The notes beneath the pieces are model-generated. The model was not told the DNA's origin. It made no database searches and was given only the letters and a program-made list of their open reading frames with translations. A stretch of 25,365 bases of DNA from Ichthyophthirius multifiliis (Eukaryota > Ciliophora > Oligohymenophorea > Hymenostomatida), in assembly GCF_000220395.1 (NCBI RefSeq), contig NW_004086116.1, positions 1-25,365 of the forward strand, given 5' to 3'. A program made the position numbers and the translations under genes. Positions 1 to 10,375 of the stretch are shown in pieces. The first letter of the stretch is position 1. Every line of letters begins with the position of its first letter.

Positions 1-77
1 AATTAAAAAATAATAATAATAAATAATATAAATAAATTTTTTCTAAGAATCAAATATTATATATAATAAAATAAAAT

Positions 78-1112
78 ATTAAAAATAATAAAAAACAATA
101 AATATTTTAATATTATGTAAATTAACTTATATTTACCTTAAATTTAGTTATCAAAGAAAGAAATAAAAGATTACTATGAAAATGTACATACTTAAGAAAA
201 AAAATCGAAAAATCAAACCATGGCTAACTTGTTATTCAAATAAGTTATGAGCCTATGCCTATAAAAATAACTAAAGGTTATACCATGTTAAATTATATTT
301 GTAAAAGAATATTTGTATAATAAGAAAACTATTTGATAATAATTTTATAGAAACATCTAATGTATATTTCTAAAGACTTTTGAAAGCATATCATGACAGT
401 ATAAACATTTTCATTTGATATTAGAATAAATATATTGTTTTTGAGTTTATATTAATAATTAAACATAAAAAATTTCTAATTCCGATTCAAATTTATACTT
501 CATTTTTAACAAAACATATAGATATACGATTTTATATGCTGGAATTCGTACTTATTCTAATATAGGATATTTTAAAACAACTTTTGGAAGAATTGATTTT
601 AACTTAATGAATATTAAATAATCTATTATTAAATAAAATACTATCTAGGATGATTTGCTAAAAACTATTTATAAGATTTAAATTTAATCAGTTTTTCAGA
701 AAGCGCTATGTATTTTTGGATATTTTATGATACTAGAAATAACTTAAAAACTAAACTTTAAAAAACTAAAACTTATAGAAGAAAATAAAAAACTCTTTTA
801 ATTTATAAACGCTAAAAAGTTAATATATAATAATATAATTATTCTTCAACTGAAGAAATATAAATTAAAATAATTTATAATATATATATTAAATATTGAA
901 AAAATACATTAAAAGTTAGAAAAAATAAGTTTAAATTACTAAACATTAATTGAGAAACAAAAATTTTTTAAAAAAAAATATGGATGAAACAAAAGAATTT
1001 ATTTACATTTAATGGTTTAAAAAACAAAGGTTTGAAAAAAGCTATAAATAAGAATATGGCATATAATATATTATGGAGAAAATTAATAGAAAAATAACAA
1101 GGAAAATATTGA
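78..1112 (+). pseudogene. Relic F: decayed leishmanolysin-like (M8) gene, N-terminal to mid-protease part
   Basis: This stretch aligns by eye with the 5' half of gene B (minus strand, 13636 downward) but has no usable reading frame. Recognisable blocks are the 'ACTATGA..AATGTACA' segment near 173-190, the 'CCTATAAAAATAAC' segment near 257-270 (PKPIRIT in the intact copies), 'TCTAAAGACTTTTGAAAG' near 370-387, 'TTTTGGAAGAATTGATTTTAAC' near 580-601, and 'AATATGGCATATAATATATT' near 1053-1072 (NENMADNIFW in B). The zinc-site region at 670-684 reads Y-K-I-Q-I where B has H-E-I-L-H, so both histidines and the catalytic Glu are lost. It resembles the active-type copy B more than the dead copies A and C. 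It stops being recognisable before the EGF-like module. It is a long-dead copy. Confidence 0.6.
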
Positions 1113-3057
1113 TTAAAAAAAAGATAACTTAAGTAAAATAAAAAATAATTATTATTATAATTTATTTTTTAATATTTAATATATATGAAAATATTAATAT
1201 AAAGAAAAATAATTTTAATACTTAAAATATAAGTTATATTAAAAAAAAAAAATATAAATATATAAAGATATATAAATATATATATATATATTATATATAT
1301 ATTTATATTATTATAAATATTTTATATATAATAATATTGATTTTATTTTTATTTATTTTTTCGTATTTTAATTTATTTTTTTAACTTTTTTTTATATTTT
1401 AAATCAATTACAGAAATATTATTTAATAGTTTACCTATAATATTTTTTTTATATAATATATTTAGAAAAAGCATTTTAAACATTCTTTTATTTAAGAATA
1501 ACCACTTAAAAGAAATGTTAATATTGTTTAAAAATTGATTAATAATTTATAATATTAATTAATTAAAAAATACTTATTAATATATATTTTTAATTGATAT
1601 TTTAAATTTTATTTTTTTCTTCAAAAAAATTATTATAATATATTTTATCTTTACAAAATTACTCTATAAATTTGATATCGCTCCTCATTTTTGTTTAATT
1701 CTATTCTTTTTTTTTTTCTGTTTTATTTACATGAATTTCATTTAAAATATAAAATAGCATTAATAAAATATTATTTTAATACTTTCTTATTAATTTTTTT
1801 ACTTTTATTTTTTTTGTTTCTTATTAAATTATTTTTTTTTCGTTTCAACATATATTTTTCTATATTTTTTTTTAATAAATTATATTATATTTTTTTACAA
1901 AATATTTTTTTTATTATATACCATCCAATTTTTTTGAGGTATATATTTCATATTTTTTTTTATTAAAATAAATAATTAAGAATTAAAATCTATTACAAAT
2001 TATAATTAAATTATTTATTTTTAACTATAAAATAAATATCTGCAGTTTAAAAAAATTATTAACAATTAATTTTTTTTTACAGTAAAAAAAAAATGTTTTA
2101 AATTATATAATTATTATAAGTTAATATTTTTTATTTAAAAATATTATTTATTTATTTAGAAAAATATTATTAGTTTAAGAGCAAATAACAGAATTTTAAA
2201 ATATAATGTATTAATAATTTAAAAATATAATTTAAATTTTTATATATTAATATAAAAATTTAATTAATATCATTTCACATAACTTATAAATTCTGTTAAA
2301 ATTTTTAAAAATAAAATAAAATATTATATATAAATAAATTTAATCTATAATTGAATTAATCAATATTATATTCGAAAATAAACAAATATAAAAAAATAAG
2401 TTATAAAAATGAAGCTAAACAAAATATTAAATAAATATAAAAAAATAAATTGAATTAAATTAAATAATAAAATTTATATTTTTAATTATAACAATAATTT
2501 TTATTAAAATATTAAGGATTTATTCAAAATTATTTATTTAAATAATAAAATAAATATTATAAAGGTTATCAATTTTAATTATTCTATATATCATTGCTTT
2601 AAAAAAAAAAAATTTAATATCAATTAACAAATGTTAAAAATATCTTTAGAATAAATTAAAAATAAATATATTAATTAAAAAAAAATAGAATAAAAAAAAT
2701 CTATAATAATATATAGAAAAATTGATAAAATTTTATAATATAATATTTATATTTTTTTAATAATTATATAATTTCTATATAATTATAATCACATATTTAT
2801 TAATTACTTTTTAATTAATTTATATATATATATTAGTATAAAATTGATTTATATATAAAGAAAATGTTTTAATTATATAATTTTTTTCTTTTAAACATTG
2901 TAATAATGAATTTCAAAAATTATCATTATTATATTATTAAATAAAAATAATAATTTAACTATATTTATATTTAATTATTAACATAAAAATTTATATTATG
3001 TTTTATTTATTATAAATCTTAACTTGTTAAAAAAAAATTCTATGAAATAAAAAAAAA
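1113..3057. other. Gene-free AT-rich spacer between relic F and gene A
   Basis: No coding region can be supported. The sequence is A/T runs and short TA-rich tracts. The open frame at 1691-1966 is made almost entirely of Phe, Leu, Ile and Tyr from poly-T, has no family resemblance, and is composition noise. Confidence 0.6.
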
Positions 3058-3192
3058 AATTCCCCTAAAAAATAAATAAATTTCTTTTTAATTTTTACCT
3101 ATATATAATGAAAATATAGAAATTATTTATAATATAAATACAAATCACATCATAAGGATTAATAAAAATAAATAAATAAAAATAAAATAAAA
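3058..3192 (+). promoter_or_regulatory. Upstream region of gene A shared with gene C
   Basis: The roughly 130 bases before the gene A start match the sequence before gene C in order and spacing. Shared blocks are AATTCCCC (3058-3065), ATTTTTAC (about 3091-3098), 'ATAGAAATT' (3116-3124), 'TTTATAATATAAATACAAAT' (3126-3145) and 'ATCATAAG' followed by 'ATTAATAAAAAT'. In non-coding DNA this AT-rich, similarity across the whole block suggests a common promoter and 5' leader copied with the gene. I see no recognisable TATA or initiator motif above background. The role in transcription is inference; the similarity is what the sequence shows. Confidence 0.45.
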
Positions 3193-4018
3193 ATGCTTAA
3201 TAAACTTATTTTAATAACTATCTTAATATTAAGTAAATTTGTTTATTCTCACGGTAAATATAGTCATGATAATAAAAAAATCGAAGGTTAATATGAGAAA
3301 ATTTACCAAATTTAAAAAAAATGGAAAAATCAAACTATGAATAACGTATTCTATAAACAGATACCGAGCCTAAACCTATAAGAATAACTACAGATTACTC
3401 CATGTTGACTAATAAAGACGTAACCCTATAATAAAGAAATTACTTGGTAAAGCTTGTAGAAATATCCAAACTTTATTTCTAAAAACTATTAAAAGTATAT
3501 CAATTAAAACAAAATAATGTTTTACCTTAGACATATAAAGGATTATGTGATGATCATAAGGTTTAGCCCAATGATTATTCAATCGGAATTCCTAATTCAG
3601 ATTTACATATATACACACTTTATTAATATGTAAAAAATGATTAATAAACTGCTATTGCTAATTTTTGTGCTTTTGCTTAAGAAGGTATTTCTAGACCTAT
3701 TTTTGGATATATTAAATATAACTTATCAAAAATAAGTGGAGATGAAGAATATTTCTAGAAAAATTTGAAAGAAACTTTTCGTGAAATGATAAATATACTC
3801 GGAGTCTCAAAACTAGGATTATACTTTTGGATAAATCCTGATACTGGAAAAACAATTGATAAAGATAACCTAACTAAAATTTATAAAAAAAAATAAATAG
3901 AAAAGGATACAATAGAATTTATAACTTCAAAACATTTAAAAGAAATTACTAGAAAATATTATAATTGTCCTAAAGCTGAAGGAATGAAATTATAAATAGA
4001 TGTTAAATATATATATAA

Positions 4019-4058
<40 letters not shown>

Positions 4059-5269
4059 TATATTTTAAAAATTATTTAAATTAGAAATATTAAAGATATT
4101 TCGAATTTCGTTGGGATTTAACTATTCTTTATAATGAATTTATGAATTAAAATTAAGTTTTAACTGACAATGTTTTTTCTATATTTACAATTGCTGCATT
4201 GAAAGACACAGGCTTTTACGCTGAAGTAAATGAGAATATGGCAGAGAAAATATTCTGGGGTAAAGGAAAAGGTTGCGATTTCTTAGAAAACACTTGCTAA
4301 AGTACAATCTAATATGATGAATATTCTTATTTAGTTCATTAAGTGTAATGTTCATTTGATTATGAAAGAATTGGTATTCCTATATTGTAAGAAATAAACT
4401 AATGTAATATTGGATTAGGCCTTTATAAAGATAAATTATGTACAAATCCGAATATTGTAAGTGATTAAGATGAAAGAGAACAAGAATAAGATAAATTATT
4501 TAATTATTCTACTCAAAGTAAATGCTTCTAATCTACAGCTACAAAGTCTTCATCTACAAAGTAGTATAAAGATGCATCCAGATGTCATTAATTCAAATGT
4601 TCTTCCGATGCTTCGGAAATAACTATTATTTTCCCCGAAATTGATTTATAAGTTATTTGCGGAAAAGGAGAATAAAATACAAAAAAGGATATTGATTCAA
4701 GTGGCGAAAAAGCTAAAGGTTAAGTCACTTGTCCTTAAGATTATGAAAGATTTTGTAATTATACTCCTATATGTTCAAATTTCTGTTCATAAAAAGGCGT
4801 TTGTGTAAACGGTCAATGCATCTGCTAAGACGGATTTGGAGGAGTTGACTGTTCCATAGAATGCTCTGGAGTAGTCGATAATAATACTTGTTTAGAAGGC
4901 TAATGTCCTTAAGGTAAATTCTTGAATCCAGATAATACTTGCAAATTAGATTGTCCTTTAGGCCTATTCGGAAAGGATAGAATATGTAAACCATGTCACA
5001 GGAGTTGTTCTAAATGTAAAGGACCATTAGCTAATGAGTGTACTAAATGCTAGTTTATGACGTTATTGCAAGAAAGCTAGTGTGTTGATAAATGTGATTA
5101 AAAACGAGGGTATTCTCCTAATTATGATTTGGGTGTTTGTGAATATACTTTGACATATACTTGTGAAGGAAATTGCAAAATTTGTTCAAATATTAATAGA
5201 AATCTATGCATTACATGCAAAGAAGGATTTTAGCTTAATGACAATAATAATTAGTGTTTAAATGGATGA
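3193..5269 (+). pseudogene. Gene A: leishmanolysin-like (M8) surface pseudoprotease, frameshifted and 3'-truncated
   Basis: Read with TAA/TAG as Gln. The product starts MLNKLILITILILS, a signal peptide. It continues in phase with paralog C until the A8 run at 3314-3321, where one base is missing compared with C; the frame then resumes as 'DTEPKPIRITTDYSML'. Exon 1 is 809 nt where C has 810. An 83-nt intron (4002-4084) follows, then exon 2 of 395 codons. The zinc motif expected as HExxHxxG reads REMINILG (3780-3794), and the later HW reads RW (4109-4114). The MTG turn is FMN. Hydrolysis is therefore not expected. The IFWGKGKGCDF block, Cys-rich M8 C-terminal part, an EGF-like module (CSQKGVCVNGQCIC, about 4784-4828) and three or so CxxC repeats follow. 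The protein ends CLNG-stop, much shorter than B or C and without the hydrophobic tail. The single-base gap could be a sequencing error, since it lies in a homopolymer; if so the gene would encode about 664 residues. Confidence 0.7.
4002..4084 (+). other. Intron of gene A with TA-repeat expansion
   Basis: It begins GTTAAA and ends AATTAG. Its 83 nt are not a multiple of three, and the two sides join in phase 0 only when it is removed: '..EGMKLQID' joins 'KYQRYFEFRWDLTILYN'. The same place in gene B carries a 51-nt GT..AG intron. Much of it is (AT)n. Confidence 0.75.
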
Positions 5270-6642
5270 TATTATTGTGATGATTTTGAAAAAAACAAAG
5301 AAAAAAAAGTTATTTTTCATATCTATATATTTAATTATAATATAGAATATTTTCAATTTTTTTTAAAAAAAAAATATTCATTATTTCTATATTTCGTTTT
5401 TATATTTATTTTTTGCATATAATCTATTATAAATTATATATTTTATAATAAAAATATAGTTCTAAACTAAAAATTATGATTTTTTTAAAATAAATTTAAT
5501 TTAAATAAAATTTAATATAAATTTTAATATATTTAATATAAATTTATTTTATTAAAATAATAAATTTTCAATTTTATTTTTAAATCATAAATTTTTATAA
5601 TTAGAATTTAATTTTTAAAGAATATGTTTTTTATCTCATTTAATATTTTATTATATTTTTAAAAAATATTTTTATTTAACTAATATTAAATCTATATTTA
5701 TTAAAATTATTTATTTCTTATTTATTAAAATTAAACTATAAATTTTTATTCATTTTTTTGTATTTTTATTTTCAGACTTTATTTTACATGTCTTTTTTTT
5801 TAAATAAAAATTTAACTTAAAATTTTTTAGAAATCATTACTATAATAGATAAAAAGTTTTTTTAATTTATTTTATTATTATTATTAAAAAAAAATTCTAT
5901 CAATAATTTCTATATGTTAATAATACTATAATTTATTCATAGTTTAATTTTTCTAAAACGATTTAAAGTAATTATTTATTTTTTCTAATTTACTAAAGAT
6001 TTTTTTAATATTTTTATAATTATTTTCCAAAAAAAAATTATATATATAAAATATTTTTACTTTTTTGTTAAATTCATTAATTTTAATACTAAAAATCTAA
6101 TTTTATAAAATAATTTTTAATTTGTTTAGTGATAAATAAAATACTTTATACTTATTTTAAAATTAATTTTATTTATATTTTTATTTTCGTTTATATTAAT
6201 TTATTAAATTAAATAAATTATAATATTCTTAAAGAATAAATTATTATAATGCAAAAATATAAAAAATTTAGTATTTAATATTATTTAAACTAAATATTAT
6301 TCATATTTTACATATTACAATTTTATTTTCTCTATTTTAATTATATATTTTATTTTATAATAAATACTTTTATCCAATTATTTTTATTTCTAAATATAAG
6401 ATAAGATAACAGATTGATTTATATTATTCATGAATATTTTTTTTAAAAAAAACAACTGATTTATTTTAATTATAATTTTTTTATTCAGAATTATTTTAAC
6501 AAAGTAATTTTTTTTTATTTAAAAATTCTATTTCTAGAGATAATAATTTCTAAATATTAATTTTCTTCTTAAATATATCAAAAATATTTTTTAAGAATTT
6601 CTTATTAATTTTATTCCATAAAATCATTATTATATTTATTTC
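5270..6642. other. AT-rich spacer after gene A
   Basis: The first about 20 bases after the stop (TATTATTGTGATGA) still match the end of relic E (GATTATTATTGTGATGA), so A seems to retain the extreme 3' end of an ancestral gene. Beyond about 5290 I see nothing but A/T runs. Confidence 0.5.
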
Positions 6643-6890
6643 TGACAAGGAATAAAAGCGTCTTATCACTCAATAAATAATAATAGTGCAGCACTACAGG
6701 TTCTTTAGTTAGTATTTTTAGGTATGCTTAGAGGGAAACAGCATAAAACCTTCACCTAAGAAGTTTGTAATTTAATTAGGCATTTACCGGAATCGAACCC
6801 TAAGGTCCCACTACTTATCATACTACTTTCAGCTTAACTTGGTTAATTAAGAATTAAATATGTATTATAAGTGCTAATTATGCTTCTCTT
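6643..6890. other. Unidentified GC-elevated island
   Basis: Counted GC over 6661-6840 is 61 of 180 bases (34 %), about three times the flanks and equal to that of the protease genes. It has no similarity to the leishmanolysin family. A perfect 6-bp hairpin stem, TATGCT/AGCATA, lies at 6723-6746 on an 11-base loop. On the plus strand a frame opens after TGA at 6644 and includes MLRGKQHKTFTQEVCNLIRH from ATG 6724, which I do not recognise. On the minus strand there is resemblance to 5S rRNA (separate entry). I cannot decide between a small RNA gene, a relic of one, or a short exon. Confidence 0.45.
6779..6888 (-). ncRNA. Possible decayed 5S rRNA-like sequence
   Basis: Reading the minus strand, AAGTTAAGC (6832-6840) is an exact match to the 5S internal A-box region of ciliates and other eukaryotes. 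It is followed at about the right spacing by TAGTAtgATAAGTAGTGGGACC, similar to the TAGTACT..GGTGGG.GACC part of 5S. GGGTTCGATTCC then follows, where 5S would pair helix IV. The upstream part (GCATAATTAG..) only weakly resembles the 5' half of 5S, and the terminal helix cannot be drawn convincingly. GGTTCGATTCC also fits the Pol III B-box consensus, but no tRNA fold can be made. If 5S-related, it is degenerate. Confidence 0.25.
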
Positions 6891-8047
6891 AATTATTATA
6901 TATCATTAAATATATATGTAAATATATTATTTATTTAAGATGACAGAAAAGTCGTATATTTTTCAGTTTAGAGTAATTATGTAATTTTTAAATATTTTTA
7001 GTAAGAATTTTGGTTTGTTTAATTTTTTAAAAACCTTAATAAGATCATTATAATATTATTCTCATCCAGAATATTCCTATTTAAAAAATATTTAATATTT
7101 TTTTTTTTATTTATTTTTCGAAAATTTATTATTCTTTTGAAACTTTATTTTATAATAATACCCTTTTAATTTATAAATTTCTTATGTTTATTTAAATTGA
7201 TTTTTATATTTTAAAAAACAATAAATATGTTAAGTTTAAAAAAAAATATCTTTTTAAATATTAAGATTAAAATATCAGTTTTCAATAATTATAAAACATT
7301 TTAATTTTATTTTTTTAAGTAAAAATAAAAAATAAAAATAGAAGAAAATTTAAATATGAACAAATTATTTTCTTAAATGAAAAGAAATATATTACTCTTA
7401 GAATAATAGAATATTATATTAAACTTATAAATTAAAAGAATAAATATTTTTATTATATTTATTTAATACTATTTACATTAAAATTTATATTTAAAAATTA
7501 CTATAATAAAACTATAATTATTAAAAAGAATATCTATTAAAATTTAATAAAATTAATAATTTTTTGTATTAATTTACATATTACCTAATAAATAAATCAA
7601 TAATAATTTTACTATTAATTTATATAAGGTTTGTTTGATTTTTTTATATATATGTATAATATATATATATAGAAATTTATCTAATAAGATTTTGCGAGGC
7701 TTTTTCTTTAAGATTAAATCTATGAATTATATTTGTATGTATTAATAATTCTAATCTATAATTATTTTAATTAATTATATTTACGAATAATTAATTAATA
7801 ATATATAAATCATGAAATTATAAATATATTCACTATATAAAAAATTATAAAAAAATATAAAATCAAAATTTATTTTTTTAATAAATTAATATTATTATTT
7901 TTTTAAAAAAATATTAGTGAAAATAAATTATTTTTAAAAAAATGTATAAAATAATTATTGTAACTTTATATTAAAAAAAAAATAATTAAATTTATATTTG
8001 TTAAAAGAATATGTAATTTATATTTATCATAAATCTTATTAATATTT
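6891..8047. other. AT-rich spacer
   Basis: I see no coding region, RNA gene or family relic here. Confidence 0.5.
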
Positions 8048-8300
8048 AAAATGTTAAGATGGTTTTTATTAATATCATCAATTTAATAAAAATAAATCAC
8101 ATGTTAGTTACAATAGTAAATTCAGTAATTTTAAAAGATACACTAGAAAGTAGAAGCAACAAATATATCACTTAATATTTATAATTAGTTTGCAAAATAA
8201 TACTAAGAAATTAATGATAATTAATTCTCTATGAGATGATACTGGAAATATTTAAATAGTTATTAAGTAATTATTTTTTTTATTGATTGTGTTTAGTATT
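8048..8300 (+). pseudogene. Relic I: fragment of a leishmanolysin-family Cys-rich C-terminal region
   Basis: The start (ATGTTAAGATGGTTTTTAT, 8051-8069) and 'GTAAATTCAGTAATTTTAAA' near 8116-8135 align with relic E (ATGTTAAGACGGTTTTTATG.. and AAATTCAGTAATTTTAG) in the same order and similar spacing. In gene B this is the segment encoding C-Q-D-G-F-Y-D-Y-S. The codons for cysteine are mostly gone and no frame is maintained. The 3' limit is uncertain; similarity fades by about 8300. Confidence 0.4.
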
Positions 8301-9054
8301 GATTATTTATAATGAATACTCATTATTACAAAAATAATAAATTAATTTAAAAATATTTAATTTTTATTTTAACAAATAATAAATTAAAATTATTAATTAT
8401 GTTTTGTTTTAAACATTAATTATTAAAATTATGATAAAAAATATTTAATTAATTTATTATTTTTAGATATTTATTATAAATGTTCTATTTTTATTTTTTA
8501 TTTCTTTAAATAAAGATATAACTTAAAAATTTTAAACTTAAATAGTTTTATTATTATTATTTTCAAATTTATAGTTTTTATTTTAAAATTTTCTTTAAAT
8601 ATTATAACTAAAAACACTTCCAAATATTTATTATTAAAACATTTTAAAATAATTGTAAATTTAAATTATTTTACTTATGAAATTAATACAAATAATTTTA
8701 TGTTTTTTAAAAAATATATATGATTGCTAACAATTATTATTTTATTTAAAAGTTAATTTTATCAAATTATTTTTAGTTTTTTTATAATAGAAAAAATGTT
8801 TTATTAATTATTTTAATTAATTAGAAAATTATTTCAAAATAAATTTTGCATTTTGAAAACTTTAATATTGTTAAAATTTTATATTTTATATTTTTAAATC
8901 TTTTATATTATTTATTTTTCTAATAACAAAAATAAAGCATTATTATATATTATAATATTATAAAAATTTAAATATATATTAATTAAAAACTTTTTATATT
9001 TTTTTATTTAAAAATAATTATACATTATAATATTCAAAATAAAATAGATTAATA

Positions 9055-9091
<37 letters not shown>

Positions 9092-9206
9092 AAAAATAAT
9101 ATAAGAGAAAAGTTTAAATATTTAATAATAATATGTAAATATTTAATAAATATATATATATATATTTTTAAATTCTTATTAATGATTTAAAATCATATTT
9201 ACTTAA
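8301..9206. other. AT-rich spacer with a TA tract
   Basis: No gene is visible. A pure TA dinucleotide tract lies at about 9057-9088. Confidence 0.5.
9057..9088. repeat. (TA)n microsatellite
   Basis: Uninterrupted TA dinucleotides, about 16 units. Confidence 0.9.
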
Positions 9207-9868
9207 TCCAATTTACACTTATATGTCATATAAATCAAAATAAAAAGCTATGTTTCTGCAAAACTTGATTATTTGTTTTTTCTAATATACAATACACTAG
9301 ACTTATTTTTTTTATAGTTAATTTTAAATTATCATATATAAATAAAATTGGTGTTTATATGGCAACTTTCGAAAATGATTTGGTAACAACTGTTGATGAA
9401 ATTTTATATTTACTTCGTTTTTTATGTAACTCTTTGCACTTTTAGATGAAATCTGATTAATGAAAACATTATTTATAAAACTATAAACTACATTTTAAAA
9501 AACAAAAATTTTATAGGAAAATAATAATTCTTTTAACCTCTTAAAACTTTTAGAATTTACTAAAATTAGTATAATTATAGTGTAGCTAAATAAATATATC
9601 CTAAAGTGATATAAAATAAATATATTTGACTATTAAGAAAAGTTACTTTAAATTAGGAATTATATATTTCTAATAGTATTTATTGTAAATGAATTCTTAT
9701 TTAAAATAAAATTATGACTATATAATGAAAGTTTTTTTTCTATATTTACAATCGCTTTTTTTATAATTTTTTATAAAAAAACACAGTTTTTTATTTAAAA
9801 GTAGATGAGAATATTGTTGATAAAATATTAAGTTATAAATAAGCAAATTTAATTAAATTTAAAAATTC
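9207..9868 (+). pseudogene. Relic G: decayed leishmanolysin-like (M8) protease-domain fragment
   Basis: It aligns with B from the 'SDLHIYV' region through the zinc motif to 'NENMADNIFW'. Good blocks are 'TTCTAATATACAATACACTAGAC' (about 9279-9301), 'GATTTGGTAACAACTGTTGATGAAATTTTATAT' (about 9377-9409), 'TTTTTTCTATATTTACAATCGCT' (about 9733-9755) and 'GTAGATGAGAATATTGTTGATAA' (about 9802-9824). The zinc motif is D-E-I-L-Y (9395-9409) where B has H-E-I-L-H. There are many internal stops and shifts. Neither the 5' signal peptide part nor the EGF/Cys-rich part is recognisable. It faces gene B tail to tail. Confidence 0.6.
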
Positions 9869-10210
9869 AAATTAAATAATTTTAATTGCTTTAAAAAATT
9901 GAGTTTCATTAAACATATTTATATTTTATATTTAAAACTTTGTTTTTTGGTATTAAAAGATTTATTATTTTAATAAAGATTTTTTTTAAATATAAAAACA
10001 AAAATAAAATAACGTTTTCTTTAAATATTTAATTTTAAAAAAATAAACAAATCAATGCGCAATCAATATTTTTTATAAATAAATTAAAATAATTAATTTT
10101 TTGTATAAAAAAATTTACTAACAAAATGTATATTAAATCAATTATATTTTTATAATTAGTAAATATTAAATATTAATTAAAAAGCAAAACTAAATAAATT
10201 TATAAAGTAA
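9869..10210. other. AT-rich spacer between relic G and the end of gene B
   Basis: No feature seen. Confidence 0.5.
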
Positions 10211-10375
10211 TCAAAATAATATTCCTAAATAAAAATAACCAATAATAAAATCAACAGTTTTTTAAACCAAATAAAAAAGCTACAACTTCTTAATAAATAT
10301 TTTTATTATTAATTAATGCCTTAAACCTAAAGTAAAAATTTATAAGGCATGATTATTCCGCATTATTTTGAAGAC
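10211..10375 (-). pseudogene. Remnant of the lost C-terminal tail of gene B
   Basis: Downstream of the B stop the minus strand still carries homology to the 3' end of gene C. 'TTTTTACTTTAGGTTTAAGGC' matches 'TTTTTACTTTAGGCTTAAGGC' in C. Further on, 'GGTTATTTTTATTTAGGAATATTATTTTGA' matches the C end that codes for IGYVLFGLLF-stop. The ancestral TGA would be at 10211-10213. The tail is in another frame from B and has at least one further frame change inside. It looks like a former hydrophobic anchor that B no longer translates. Confidence 0.55.

Noticed and set aside
1691..1966. 91-codon open frame, plus strand
   Set aside because: Almost only Phe, Leu, Ile and Tyr from poly-T DNA; no motif or homology.
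3314..3321. Programmed frameshift in gene A as in Euplotes
   Set aside because: Euplotes reads TGA as Cys and shifts at AAA-TAR. Here TAA/TAG are Gln and TGA is stop, and paralog C simply has one more base.
4767..4994. 75-codon minus-strand frame within gene A, with a near-identical partner at 11854-12123 (+) in gene B
   Set aside because: Both are antisense shadows of the conserved EGF/Cys-rich coding segment. Their similarity is explained by the conversion tract.
6743..6800. Telomerase RNA, suggested by AACCTTCACC and GAACCCTAA
   Set aside because: No CAACCCCAA-type template for the G4T2 repeats typical of these ciliates, and no consistent stem layout.
6779..6850. tRNA on the minus strand, suggested by GGTTCGATTCC
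   Set aside because: The T-arm stem does not pair, and no acceptor stem or D-arm can be formed at tRNA spacing.
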